DNA of 64,000 nt from positions 198,300 to 262,299 of the forward strand of contig DLJQ01000012.1 of assembly GCA_002484335.1 (NCBI GenBank), read 5' to 3'. How positions within the stretch are numbered: position 1 is the stretch's first letter; the number at the start of each line of letters is the position of its first letter. The position numbers were made by a program, and so were the translations under genes. Shown here in pieces: positions 17,501 through 25,045 of this stretch. The notes beneath the pieces are model-generated. The model did not search any database and was not told the DNA's origin. It was given only the letters and a program-made list of their open reading frames with translations. This DNA comes from Flavobacteriales bacterium UBA7612 (lineage in GTDB: Bacteria > Bacteroidota > Bacteroidia > Flavobacteriales > Weeksellaceae).

Positions 17501-20500
17501 GCCAATGTAGAATACTTTTACCCAAGTAAATTTAAAGATTTAGAAAGCATCAAAGATTATGAGAAAAGAAGTTCATTAGAAAGGGATGTAAAAGAATTCA
17601 GACAATTTTACAAGTACGCTGTGCCTATTTATCAATTGCGTTCTGATATACTTTTAAAGCGAATAACTTTATCAGATAGTCTAAAAAGGTTTGAAACAAT
17701 ATGTAACAATATCGGGAGCGATTATGAGTTCAAATATAATCATAGAGCAGATGATAAACTTGTTTTTTTATCAGGAAAACTAGCGGAGTTAGCGATACTT
17801 TTTGACAATAAAGACAAAAGAATTAATTTTATAATAAAATCTTTTGATAAGCAAGGGGATAAATTAAAAGTTAGATTTGAAATTTTAGATAAGATAATTC
17901 TAATAAAGGAACTACTAAATGTTTCACTAAAACTATTGGATGAATCAGATACAATCATTAAAGATTCAAATTTATCAGCTAAAGAAATTACAGATAATTA
18001 TATAAAATGTTTACTTTTTAGTAGTAAAGTTGATGATTCTTTCAGTCAATATTTTTTCGATGCAGCTATAAAAGCTACATCAGAAATAGATTATGAAGCT
18101 TTCACACAAATTTCATGTATTTATCAATTATCTGAAATTGGAATTACAAAGCCTAATCCTCAATTAGCATATCAATACGCTCGTTTTATAGAATATTGTG
18201 ATATTAAGTTGGGATATTATGACAAAAAACATTTTCCTTATACACAAGGATTATTAGGCGTTGCTAATATTGATATGGCCTCGATGTTTGCTACAATCTG
18301 TAGATGGCATCATAGAAATGTTATTAAGGTTGGAGTAACGATAAATTCTTTAATAGGACAGGCGTTAGAAAGAAAATTTATAGACCATATTGTAGCTGCA
18401 TCATTAAGTCTTCTTAAAACAAACTATCGCTTTGAAGAAACAGAACAATTATACGAATTGATTATTCAAGGGTTTGATGCTTCAGGAAACACTGAATTAA
18501 AAAATAAATTCATACAATCAGAATTTAGAAATTTAAGATTAGAGCAAGATAAGTATTTTACAAAAAAAATATATGATGAGATCAAGTCAGGAAAGTATCT
18601 CAATAATGATACAGTTCTTGAAATAAAAGAGTACATAGATTTTTTAGATACACTTGAGAAAAAAAAGGAAAAAGAATCATTTAATAATTTCAATCGAGAA
18701 GACTTTGCTCATAATATAGATTTAGATGAACTAGATTATACTTCAACAAGAGAATTAGAAAAAGTGATTGATAAAATTATGTTGAATAATCCTGAGAGTT
18801 TTAATCATCGTTGGAATATTGAAAATTTACTCATTGATATTGTAAAGAAAACTGCTCCTAATCAATATATAGGATTTCTAAATGCTTTTGTTGATATTAG
18901 TCAAAGTCTATTGGATTTTGATTCTTTTGAAAATATTATTAAAAAGGCTCTAGTTGAATGGGAATACTATCCAGAAGTGAAAAAGTGGAAGAACGAAAAA
19001 TTTAAATATATATTACTGACAAAGCTTGAACACTTTGACTATGGGAATAATCTTAGTATATGGTCAATAAAACGATTTGCAGATTTGTTTTCTATAACAA
19101 ATTCTCAATTAGCAGATATTATCATAGAAATTTTACCTCAAAAAATAGATTTATTGTCTGATGAATCACTCTACAGTTCCTTTGAGTTAATTAAATGTAA
19201 ACTTTCCCAAAGTGAAAATGAAGAACTTTTAATTTGGGTTCTAGAAAGTTGGAGTTCTAAAATCAAAAGTGAAATTGCTGACGGTGTTTGGGATGAGGAA
19301 TTAGTCCCACCAACTAACGTTAATGAAAACGTAGCATATATGTTTAGATTCCTTTTGGGGCATCCTAACAAAAAACTGAGATGGAGAGCTATTCATTCTA
19401 TCAGAAGATTAGCAAATCTTAATGAGGTAGAAATACTTAAAGTCTTATTAGATAAACAAAATGAAAAAGATTGTTTTCCTTTTCAGAATAAGGGGTATAC
19501 CTATTATTGGATGTCTGCTAAGCTATATTTGTGGATTGCAATAGATAGAATTTCTATTGAAAATCCAAGTGTGATTATCTCTTTCAAGGATGTTTTTTAT
19601 AAAGAATTGATGAATGAAGAATTGCCTCACGTTCTTATTAGACATTATATAAAAAAATCTTGCTTAGGTCTTTATACTTTTGATAATTCTATATATTCAG
19701 AAATTGAATTGCAGAATATACAAAATGTCAATAAGAGTAAATTAGGATATGTGGAAGAGAAAGAATATAGTAGAGAACAGAGAAAATATTCTCGCAAATC
19801 TGGAAAGGAATGGAAATTTAGGTTTGATGCTTTAGATACTTTACCATATTGGTATAGTAGTCTTGGAAGGAGATTTAATTTATCTGAATATGATGTTGCC
19901 GATATTGCAGACAGATTCATTACTGAAAAATGGGGATATACTGGAAAATCACGTGACGACGATTACATAAGAGACCAGTTATATGATAGAGATTGGTATA
20001 AAACTAGTCATCGGCACGGAAGTAATCCCGAAGTAGAAAGTATGTCTATATATTTCGAATATCATGCAATGTATTGTGCCGCAAGCTTTCTTTTAGAACA
20101 TGAACCATTTGTTAAAACAGAATATTCTGATTATTGGGATAGTTGGGAAAACTGGCTTAATTCGGAGGCAAATGCTTTTGATAATTTTTGGTTATCTGAT
20201 TTGCGAACATCAATTCCTTTAAATTATGATTATTGGAAAAGTAATGTTGGAAGTTTTGATTTAGATTGGAGAGATTCTATTTCTGAAGAATATTTTGATG
20301 AAAACTTTGGTTTAGCTGGTAATAATAATGATTATCTAAATGTATATGGTGCAATAGAAAAGTACATTGGAGAGAATCGAGAAACAGTAACATTCAGTTC
20401 CAGTATAATTTCAACAAAAAGTGCAGATGCACTATTACGTGCACTACATAGTACAAAAGATAGTTATGATTATTACCTTCCTCTTGAAAAAGATAACGAA

Positions 20501-20992
20501 CATGATAACGAGATTGAGGAAATAAATTTCTCTTTAAAAGGATGGCTAAAGGAAACTATAAGTGAGTATGAAGGATTAGACTCTAATGATTCAGTCTTTA
20601 ATCGTACCTCGAAAGGATATATTAAGTTTGGAGAAATTGTTCATTCAAATTTCAATATTAAATATGATAACTTGTACACAAAAGGTTATTTGAATGAAAA
20701 AGAAATAAGTATATATGAAAATTGGAATGAAATTTCAGATGTAGAATATCGCAGATACGGTAATGATTTAGAAACCTCTGGATGTCTATTTAAAGTCAAA
20801 AATGAATTCATTTTAAATTTCTTGAAAGTTGAGCAAAAATCATTAATTGTACGATGTATAATAGATAGACAACTTGAAGAACGGAATTACCAAAAAAGAA
20901 ATAGTGATAATAGATACCAAGTAAAACTTTATTTAATTAAATCAGATGGCACAGTTAAAACACTCAGAGGAAGAGATTATAAAATTGGGTAA
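14546..20992 (+). CDS. Giant STAND-type NTPase with putative N-terminal nuclease (Avs-like)
   Basis: A 2148-residue protein. The first 250 residues resemble Cap4/DUF4297-type dsDNA nucleases: SAGDDFHILWAIKKSLELL (14-32), VTIEGF, GIDL (about 64-67) and VISQLKYST (about 82-90), a plausible E/D...QxK core. A STAND/NACHT-like ATPase follows, with Walker A GGAGIGKST near 318-326 and Walker B LIFIIDAADN near 415-424, then TSRSYRKYSL. The remaining 1500 or so residues are helix-rich and probably a sensor scaffold of TPR/HEAT type. This is the architecture of Avs antiphage sensors, which bind a phage protein and then activate the nuclease; the equivalence is inferred. The gene overlaps the next gene by 47 bp, suggesting a two-gene operon. 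Island context supports a defence role. Confidence 0.75.
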   Translation: MTKKGTISDADLSSAGDDFHILWAIKKSLELLNFDNHGIKAVTIEGFEKNLTKIIDPLGEKFLGIDLTEYFGGLDFESAESIVISQLKYSTRRVSENFTFSKLYEGKKSNSYDGSIIHRLATIFKTFLDEFGRNEVLKKIKIKLVSNRNINTSHLKQITKIQDYLTRNKRLLSFNTVLNELPEISKDPFSKLRKASGLSSREFTDFIRLLDFEDCGTNSRQLLKFELINSISNTSIKSQNQFNSLFQMIWSKMMPERREERTVTFIDVVANFGFSSIENLFPVSQNFENNPDTVQREQLSDVISVIYNNISYLPICIHGGAGIGKSTIIHQIKMNLPEYSECILFDCYGAGKYQNPEDKRHLHRNAIVQLANELAQKIGTEFLLIQNESDDVYLKELIKRIRDGVEILRNRNSKASLIFIIDAADNSITAAKNSREKSFVEDLVNIDIPIGCQFILTSRSYRKYSLNLPDEHLDIELKPFSLEETTLFAKKNFPNITHEEIKEFHLYTKGIPRVQFYSLNLKNQGINEVINYLKPNGKGVGDLILDKIEQAIIRIGRDKKNLVEQFFKLLISLPRPVPISYLAEIMDVDVGFLTDLSSDIWNGLILDEDFFSFRDEDFENYVQEKYKISLEELKQIAQMFLNKAKTDEYASFNVGSLLFIAEYRQELVDMVLNRELLSFPKDPIRNKEVYINRTKLALKASKNIQDDLTYFKLLFIAAEESKTDKALTALLIDYPDLVSRFGDEAALTRLKLKSDEKPWAGAFHLKLAGINSRKPENKEIAIKHLKTAREWLSWRNNKKEDELKDYPITSLDIAYETEAVLRLFGLNKAIDAIDRWKPKRIKLLAGNYLIENVISFSAKENIDEWLLYPKYRLDEKIFIICKLFQYNQSIDFDLDLIATQLVGVLTKKRIEFSKRFHLLLVQFCTILAHHKINSETIVNILNFIITKPLERVPYFYNIYSDDKEKILMDITLTKETLIFSLKNEEANVEYFYPSKFKDLESIKDYEKRSSLERDVKEFRQFYKYAVPIYQLRSDILLKRITLSDSLKRFETICNNIGSDYEFKYNHRADDKLVFLSGKLAELAILFDNKDKRINFIIKSFDKQGDKLKVRFEILDKIILIKELLNVSLKLLDESDTIIKDSNLSAKEITDNYIKCLLFSSKVDDSFSQYFFDAAIKATSEIDYEAFTQISCIYQLSEIGITKPNPQLAYQYARFIEYCDIKLGYYDKKHFPYTQGLLGVANIDMASMFATICRWHHRNVIKVGVTINSLIGQALERKFIDHIVAASLSLLKTNYRFEETEQLYELIIQGFDASGNTELKNKFIQSEFRNLRLEQDKYFTKKIYDEIKSGKYLNNDTVLEIKEYIDFLDTLEKKKEKESFNNFNREDFAHNIDLDELDYTSTRELEKVIDKIMLNNPESFNHRWNIENLLIDIVKKTAPNQYIGFLNAFVDISQSLLDFDSFENIIKKALVEWEYYPEVKKWKNEKFKYILLTKLEHFDYGNNLSIWSIKRFADLFSITNSQLADIIIEILPQKIDLLSDESLYSSFELIKCKLSQSENEELLIWVLESWSSKIKSEIADGVWDEELVPPTNVNENVAYMFRFLLGHPNKKLRWRAIHSIRRLANLNEVEILKVLLDKQNEKDCFPFQNKGYTYYWMSAKLYLWIAIDRISIENPSVIISFKDVFYKELMNEELPHVLIRHYIKKSCLGLYTFDNSIYSEIELQNIQNVNKSKLGYVEEKEYSREQRKYSRKSGKEWKFRFDALDTLPYWYSSLGRRFNLSEYDVADIADRFITEKWGYTGKSRDDDYIRDQLYDRDWYKTSHRHGSNPEVESMSIYFEYHAMYCAASFLLEHEPFVKTEYSDYWDSWENWLNSEANAFDNFWLSDLRTSIPLNYDYWKSNVGSFDLDWRDSISEEYFDENFGLAGNNNDYLNVYGAIEKYIGENRETVTFSSSIISTKSADALLRALHSTKDSYDYYLPLEKDNEHDNEIEEINFSLKGWLKETISEYEGLDSNDSVFNRTSKGYIKFGEIVHSNFNIKYDNLYTKGYLNEKEISIYENWNEISDVEYRRYGNDLETSGCLFKVKNEFILNFLKVEQKSLIVRCIIDRQLEERNYQKRNSDNRYQVKLYLIKSDGTVKTLRGRDYKIG

Positions 20993-21641
20993 AAAATTAG
21001 TACGAGAACTCAACTTAATACATTCTACAAATACATTAGCAAGATGGATGTCCCATTATCTTGCAGAGTTAATACAAAATAAAGACAAAGCTGAATCCAA
21101 AGAAGAAAAAAAAGTATTACAACAAGAATGCTGTGATATTATCTTAAAAATATGGTCTAAAAAAGAAAGTTTACCAATTACAAAACCATTAGACAACTTA
21201 AAACCTATCATAGAAATATTACAGGTTTTAAAAGAAGAAAAAGAGATAAGTATTTTGCCACGGTGGCTTGAATACAACTCATTACCACGCGATAATGAAT
21301 GGGCTTCATTCGTTGACTTAGTTAAAAATAATTCTGAGAAAATTTTTAGTAAAGTTATTCAAATGAACTTACATAAAGATCTTTTAAGTAAAGATCAAGA
21401 ATGGCTAAAAGAAAATAAGAACTTTCTTAATGAACAAGAAATTAATTTTCTTCAGTTTATTGATGTTTTGAATGATTATAATTTTAATTCTGGAGTTGTT
21501 GATTTAAACAATTTTGAAATATCGAATGATAATTCAAAAAGAATAAATTTTATATTTGACGAAATAGAAAATTTAATAGATAACCAAAAAAATCTTCTCT
21601 TGGAGATAAAATCAAAACACCCTTTAATCAATCCCAAATAA
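20946..21641 (+). CDS. Small helical partner of the STAND NTPase, function unknown
   Basis: A 231-residue protein overlapping the 3' end of the giant NTPase gene by 47 bp, so the two are almost certainly co-expressed. It is highly charged and predicted all-helical (e.g. HSEEEIIKLGKKLVRELNLI; ARWMSHYLAELIQNKDKAES). It has no transmembrane segment, signal peptide or catalytic motif that I recognise. LARWMSHYLAELI resembles the opening of small proteins found next to large STAND-type defence NTPases, but I cannot assign a family with certainty. It may be a regulator or complex subunit. Its end lies about 250 bp before the first tRNA-end remnant, near the island boundary. Confidence 0.6.
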   Translation: MAQLKHSEEEIIKLGKKLVRELNLIHSTNTLARWMSHYLAELIQNKDKAESKEEKKVLQQECCDIILKIWSKKESLPITKPLDNLKPIIEILQVLKEEKEISILPRWLEYNSLPRDNEWASFVDLVKNNSEKIFSKVIQMNLHKDLLSKDQEWLKENKNFLNEQEINFLQFIDVLNDYNFNSGVVDLNNFEISNDNSKRINFIFDEIENLIDNQKNLLLEIKSKHPLINPK

Positions 21642-21894
21642 AAAAATCAGTGGTAGTGTATCAGATTTATTAGTGACCTGTAAAAGCACATAAACAATAT
21701 TTTAATAATAAAATAATTTTACCCAATGATGAAATAACTCTATGGATATTTCCCAAAAATTAGATTCTTTGTGGATATTTTTATGCTCTTAAAACAGCTA
21801 AAATCAACTTTTACTATTGAGTATAAATCAAAAATATGTTCTAATTGTTATGATAAATCTGTACAAATTAATAAAGAATAGTTGAAATTATACC

Positions 21895-21958
21895 TTATCC
21901 AAAAACGTCAAAAATAACATCAAGTGTTCGACAGAAGTACCTGTCAGTCCGCTGAGAA
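21895..21958 (+). repeat. Degenerate attachment-site remnant (tRNA-end-like), copy at 21.9 kb
   Basis: TTATCCAAAAACGTC and AACATCAAG precede GTTCGACAGAAGTACCTG and CAGTCCGCT. Related versions lie at 27250-27310, 27430-27490 and, more weakly, 33318-33375. The CCGCT end followed by GAGAAAACCC parallels the tRNA-Ser end at 22121. I interpret these as successive insertion scars. Confidence 0.45.
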
Positions 21959-21992
21959 AACCCAATAGAGCAATCTGTTGGGTTTTTTGTTT
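21959..21992 (+). terminator. Terminator after the tRNA-end remnant
   Basis: AACCCAA (21959..21965) pairs with TTGGGTT (21978..21984), followed by TTTTGTTTTT. A near copy without the closing GGG follows the attR at 22131..22160. Confidence 0.75.
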
Positions 21993-22110
21993 TTATTGAA
22001 GTTGTTGAAAATTCTTTTTTCATAAAACTGAAAGGAAAACAAAAAATAAATAAGCGAAGCGAATGAGGTTTTCTTAGAATCACTTTTCCTTTCTAGGGAA
22101 CATGAAATAA

Positions 22111-22126
22111 TCCCTCACTCTCCGCT
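22111..22126 (+). repeat. Distal attachment site (attR) of the tRNA-Ser island
   Basis: An exact 16-bp copy of the tRNA-Ser 3' end at 1..16. It is not preceded by a tRNA body and is followed by AAGAAAACCCAATAGAGC, which is probably the original downstream flank of the tRNA gene. Confidence 0.6.
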
Positions 22127-22405
22127 AAGAAAACCCAATAGAGCAATCTGTTGTTTTTTTTTGTTTTTCTGAAACTCTTGAAATCTCATTTCAAGCATAT
22201 TATTTTCTACGAAAAAATTTATAAAAGTAATTCAATATTTATTTCTGCAATTATGGTTTTCCGTAATCAATAAAACTTTTCTTAAATTATCTTTACAGAA
22301 AACTAATTGTATTATATTAGTAAATTTAACGAAATACAGCTATAGATGTTATTTTACGAAACTATACCGCGTTTTATTTCATGAAAAAACAATGTTATGT
22401 GTAAT
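22127..22405 (+). repeat. ~280-bp leader repeat, copy 1 (upstream of the MBL/protease/ATPase operon)
   Basis: It matches 27489..27770 over its whole length with many substitutions and small gaps. Exact runs include 35 bp at 22234..22268 (27606..27640) and the tract starting at 22270 (27642). It contains an imperfect inverted repeat ACTTTTCT...AGAAAACT (about 22275-22304). Both copies end shortly before a defence module, so the repeat may supply a promoter or be an attachment or recombination substrate. Confidence 0.75.
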
Positions 22406-22427
22406 TCTTAACCACCAACGTTCATAA

Positions 22428-23504
22428 ATGACAAGAAATCAAACTGAATTAAACATTCTACCTGCTTATAATGGTGATTCTATATTAATTAAAACTTACA
22501 ATGAAAATAATGTAGAATTTGTAATTCTTGTAGACGGGGGAACACCATTGACATTTGAATATTCTTTAAAAAAACAACTAAAGGAGATTACCAAAATTGA
22601 TTTACTTATATTGACTCATATTGACAATGATCATATTGGTGGATTAATTAAACTTTTTAAAAATAGTTTAATAAAGAGAATAGAAATTCACGAAATTTGG
22701 TATAACCAGCCTGATGTAGATTTATATGAATCTAAATCTGATAAAGCATTAATCAGCGTTCCGCAAGCAGAAAATTGGAAAGCACTAATAAAAGAAAAAA
22801 TAACAGATGTCGTAATTAAAGAAATTACTACAGAAAATGGAGTTATAAAAATTAAAGGTTTAGAGTTAACAATCATCTCGCCTACCATTGAAATCAAAAA
22901 TAAACTGTATGAAGTCTGGCTGAAAGAACAAGGTAAACCTAAGAGTGGTGAACTTAATCAAAAAGCTTTAATTTCTACAAGTACACCAAATTATTCTGTA
23001 CCCCTTGATGAATTGAACAAAGTTGATTTTAAACCAGAAAAATCAATTAATAATGACATTTATAATTCATCTTCTATTGCATTTTTATTAAAATGTCCGG
23101 ATTTGAACTTTCTACTTTTAGCAGATTCAAGAGCGGAAGTTATTAGTAACAATTTGAAAATATTAGGTTATAGCAAAACTAATCCACTTGAAGTTGATTT
23201 TGTGAAAATTTCTCACCACGGAAGTTTAAATAATACATCTCAAGAATTATTATCATTAATTAAATCTAATAACTATTTAATTTCAACAAATGGAGGTACG
23301 TCAAACCATAAACATCCATCTAGAGAAACTATTGCAAGAATAGTTTGTAAAAAGAATCAAAATGATGAAACTATAAATATTTATATGAACTATAGTTTAG
23401 ATAGCTTAAAATTAAAAATAGGTGAATTTATAACAACTGATGATCTTAAAATTGGTAATTGGAACATAGAACATAAAAACATATTCACAAAAAATGACTT
23501 ATAA
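22428..23504 (+). CDS. Metallo-beta-lactamase-fold hydrolase (ABC-3C-type effector)
   Basis: A 358-residue protein of the ComEC/Rec2-like metallo-beta-lactamase group. The metal-binding signature is LTHIDNDHIGG (residues about 63-73), with a second-site Asp in LLLADSR (about 225-231), His-His in KISHHGS (about 261-267) and STNGGTSNHKHPS near 285. There is no signal peptide, so it is cytoplasmic and may cleave nucleic acid or nucleotide. It overlaps the protease gene by 11 bp. The MBL plus trypsin-like pair is an effector module known from AVAST type I and from ABC-three-component systems; here the module is followed by a middle component and an ABC ATPase. Confidence 0.8.
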   Translation: MTRNQTELNILPAYNGDSILIKTYNENNVEFVILVDGGTPLTFEYSLKKQLKEITKIDLLILTHIDNDHIGGLIKLFKNSLIKRIEIHEIWYNQPDVDLYESKSDKALISVPQAENWKALIKEKITDVVIKEITTENGVIKIKGLELTIISPTIEIKNKLYEVWLKEQGKPKSGELNQKALISTSTPNYSVPLDELNKVDFKPEKSINNDIYNSSSIAFLLKCPDLNFLLLADSRAEVISNNLKILGYSKTNPLEVDFVKISHHGSLNNTSQELLSLIKSNNYLISTNGGTSNHKHPSRETIARIVCKKNQNDETINIYMNYSLDSLKLKIGEFITTDDLKIGNWNIEHKNIFTKNDL

Positions 23505-24591
23505 TACTGCAGAAAAATATTGTGTTAGAATAAAATGTAATGGAGAAACTGGTAGTGGAGTGCTAATAACCGGAAAGACAACTTTTTATGTGTTCACTGC
23601 AGCTCATTGTTTAGGAAATGAGAAACCAAATATTGGAGATATTAAAATTGAAAAACAATCAGATTATCAATCTGAATTCAAAGACATCACTATTGTATCT
23701 ATACTTGAATTTGATTATGAAAAAGATTATGCACTATTAGAAATTGACTTTCAAGACGAAGATAGATTACTTTATAAATATAAAATCGCTCATAGTTTTT
23801 TAGCTGATACACATGTTGAATTTTGTGGGTATCAAGGTATAAATAATAATGAATATAGACCTTTTAAGTCTAGGTTAATTACTAGTAGTGATTCTAACCA
23901 TTGTTTTAAGATTAAATTATCTGATGGAGAAACATTTCAACAAGCTGGTGAAGCTGGCGAGCTCATAGCAGGAGGACTTTCTGGTAGTGGAGTTTTTGTT
24001 TATAGGCATAAATCACCTTTTTTAATTGGAATTTTAAATTCAGTCGTTACAGAACAAGCTTGGAATAGTGATATTAATTGTTGTTCAGTAGCACATATAC
24101 ATACATATTTTGATGATTATGTTGATTTATCTGATTTTGAAAATCTCATAAAATGGGAAAAAAATAATATTAAAGAAAGAACTGCTGTTGAAATTGAAGC
24201 ATTTAAACAAACAGACAGCCAATTCTTCAATTACTTGTATAGAAAAAATAAAGTATTATATCCAAACTTGGTAGAATGTGATGAAATAACTATAAATCAG
24301 ATAAGGACATATCTTTCTATGAAGGAAAATATAGATGAATACTCCAGAGTATATCCAAAATTATTTAGTGATTTTAAAACTAAAGTTTCAAAACTTGTAA
24401 ACCAAGTTAAGACACAATATTCCTTAACTGTTGATAGACCAAATGAGGCTAAATTATCTCAAAGAGATTTACAAAATGAATTAAAATCTATTTTAGATTT
24501 TATGCCATTAACAACAAATTTAGACTTGTCTGAATATCAAATAATCGAATGGTTAGGTATATGTACTTTAAATTTCACAAAGAATGATTAA
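23494..24591 (+). CDS. Trypsin-like serine protease (ABC-3C-type effector)
   Basis: A 365-residue protein with a chymotrypsin-fold protease in the first 210 residues. The catalytic triad contexts are FTAAHC (His about 38), KDYALLEI (Asp about 77) and GGLSGSGVF (Ser about 163). It lacks a signal peptide, consistent with an intracellular defence effector. The C-terminal 150 residues are helical and unassigned, perhaps an interaction domain. It overlaps the MBL gene upstream and the 151-residue gene downstream (8 bp), forming a tight operon. Proteolytic activation of a partner, or of a toxin, is plausible but not shown. Confidence 0.8.
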   Translation: MTYNTAEKYCVRIKCNGETGSGVLITGKTTFYVFTAAHCLGNEKPNIGDIKIEKQSDYQSEFKDITIVSILEFDYEKDYALLEIDFQDEDRLLYKYKIAHSFLADTHVEFCGYQGINNNEYRPFKSRLITSSDSNHCFKIKLSDGETFQQAGEAGELIAGGLSGSGVFVYRHKSPFLIGILNSVVTEQAWNSDINCCSVAHIHTYFDDYVDLSDFENLIKWEKNNIKERTAVEIEAFKQTDSQFFNYLYRKNKVLYPNLVECDEITINQIRTYLSMKENIDEYSRVYPKLFSDFKTKVSKLVNQVKTQYSLTVDRPNEAKLSQRDLQNELKSILDFMPLTTNLDLSEYQIIEWLGICTLNFTKND

Positions 24592-25039
24592 TATAATATT
24601 AGACGAAAAAAAAACATCGGTGTCTATACGATACAATGCGTATTACAAACTTGTAATTTTACTTGCAATTATTAATCATTGCGGTAGTAGAAACAAAGCT
24701 GACTTACAATTAATCCACTTAATGTTTTGGGCTTTGAGAGACAAAAAAAATTACCAAGTACTTTATGATATAAAAAAAAATTCAAGGAATTCACTAACAC
24801 CTTGGTCTTTTGAATTTGGACTAGAAAAAGTCTTAGCACTTGGTTACATAGAGCAATATTTAGATAAAAAAATTGTGAATAATCAACTAGAAATTGTCCT
24901 AACCGAAAAAGGTTTAGAAACATTGAATTCAATAAACAAAGAAGAATTGTTTCAAGATGAAATTGAAAAGATAAAATCAATAGGTTGGTTACCTAAAACG
25001 AAATTGAATAAAGCTAATAATAACTGGAAACTACTATAA
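24584..25039 (+). CDS. ABC-3C middle-component-like small protein
   Basis: A 151-residue protein between the protease and the ATPase gene. It appears to contain a winged-helix-like fold (YYKLVILLAIINHCG; SFEFGLEKVLALGYIE; LTEKGLETLNSI). ABC-three-component systems encode a small 'middle component' of this size directly before the ABC ATPase, and the position fits. No catalytic motif is seen. Start overlap of 8 bp with the protease gene and a 6-bp gap to the ATPase indicate one transcript. Confidence 0.6.
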   Translation: MINIILDEKKTSVSIRYNAYYKLVILLAIINHCGSRNKADLQLIHLMFWALRDKKNYQVLYDIKKNSRNSLTPWSFEFGLEKVLALGYIEQYLDKKIVNNQLEIVLTEKGLETLNSINKEELFQDEIEKIKSIGWLPKTKLNKANNNWKLL

Positions 25040-25045
25040 ATAAAT

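Larger units (their letters stand above)
1..22126. mobile_element. Integrated element at a tRNA-Ser 3' end, bounded by 16-bp repeats
   Basis: The 16-bp sequence TCCCTCACTCTCCGCT occurs at 1..16 and again, as an exact direct repeat, at 22111..22126. The second copy has no tRNA body in front of it, as expected for the distal attachment site of an element inserted into a tRNA gene end. A large serine recombinase lies immediately inside the left copy and reads towards it. The enclosed cargo is OLD-like, DUF4365, XRE, sigma/dCas12f, TonB receptor, LytS/LytTR and STAND NTPase genes. No conjugation genes are present, so this is a genomic island or a decayed element rather than a complete ICE. Boundaries are inferred from the repeat alone. 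Confidence 0.6.

Noticed and set aside
14546..20992. Small open reading frames on the opposite strand within the giant NTPase gene
   Set aside because: They are short antisense frames in AT-rich coding DNA with no domain or start context.
1..22126. Complete integrative conjugative element
   Set aside because: No relaxase, VirD4/TraG, or tra genes are present between the attachment repeats.
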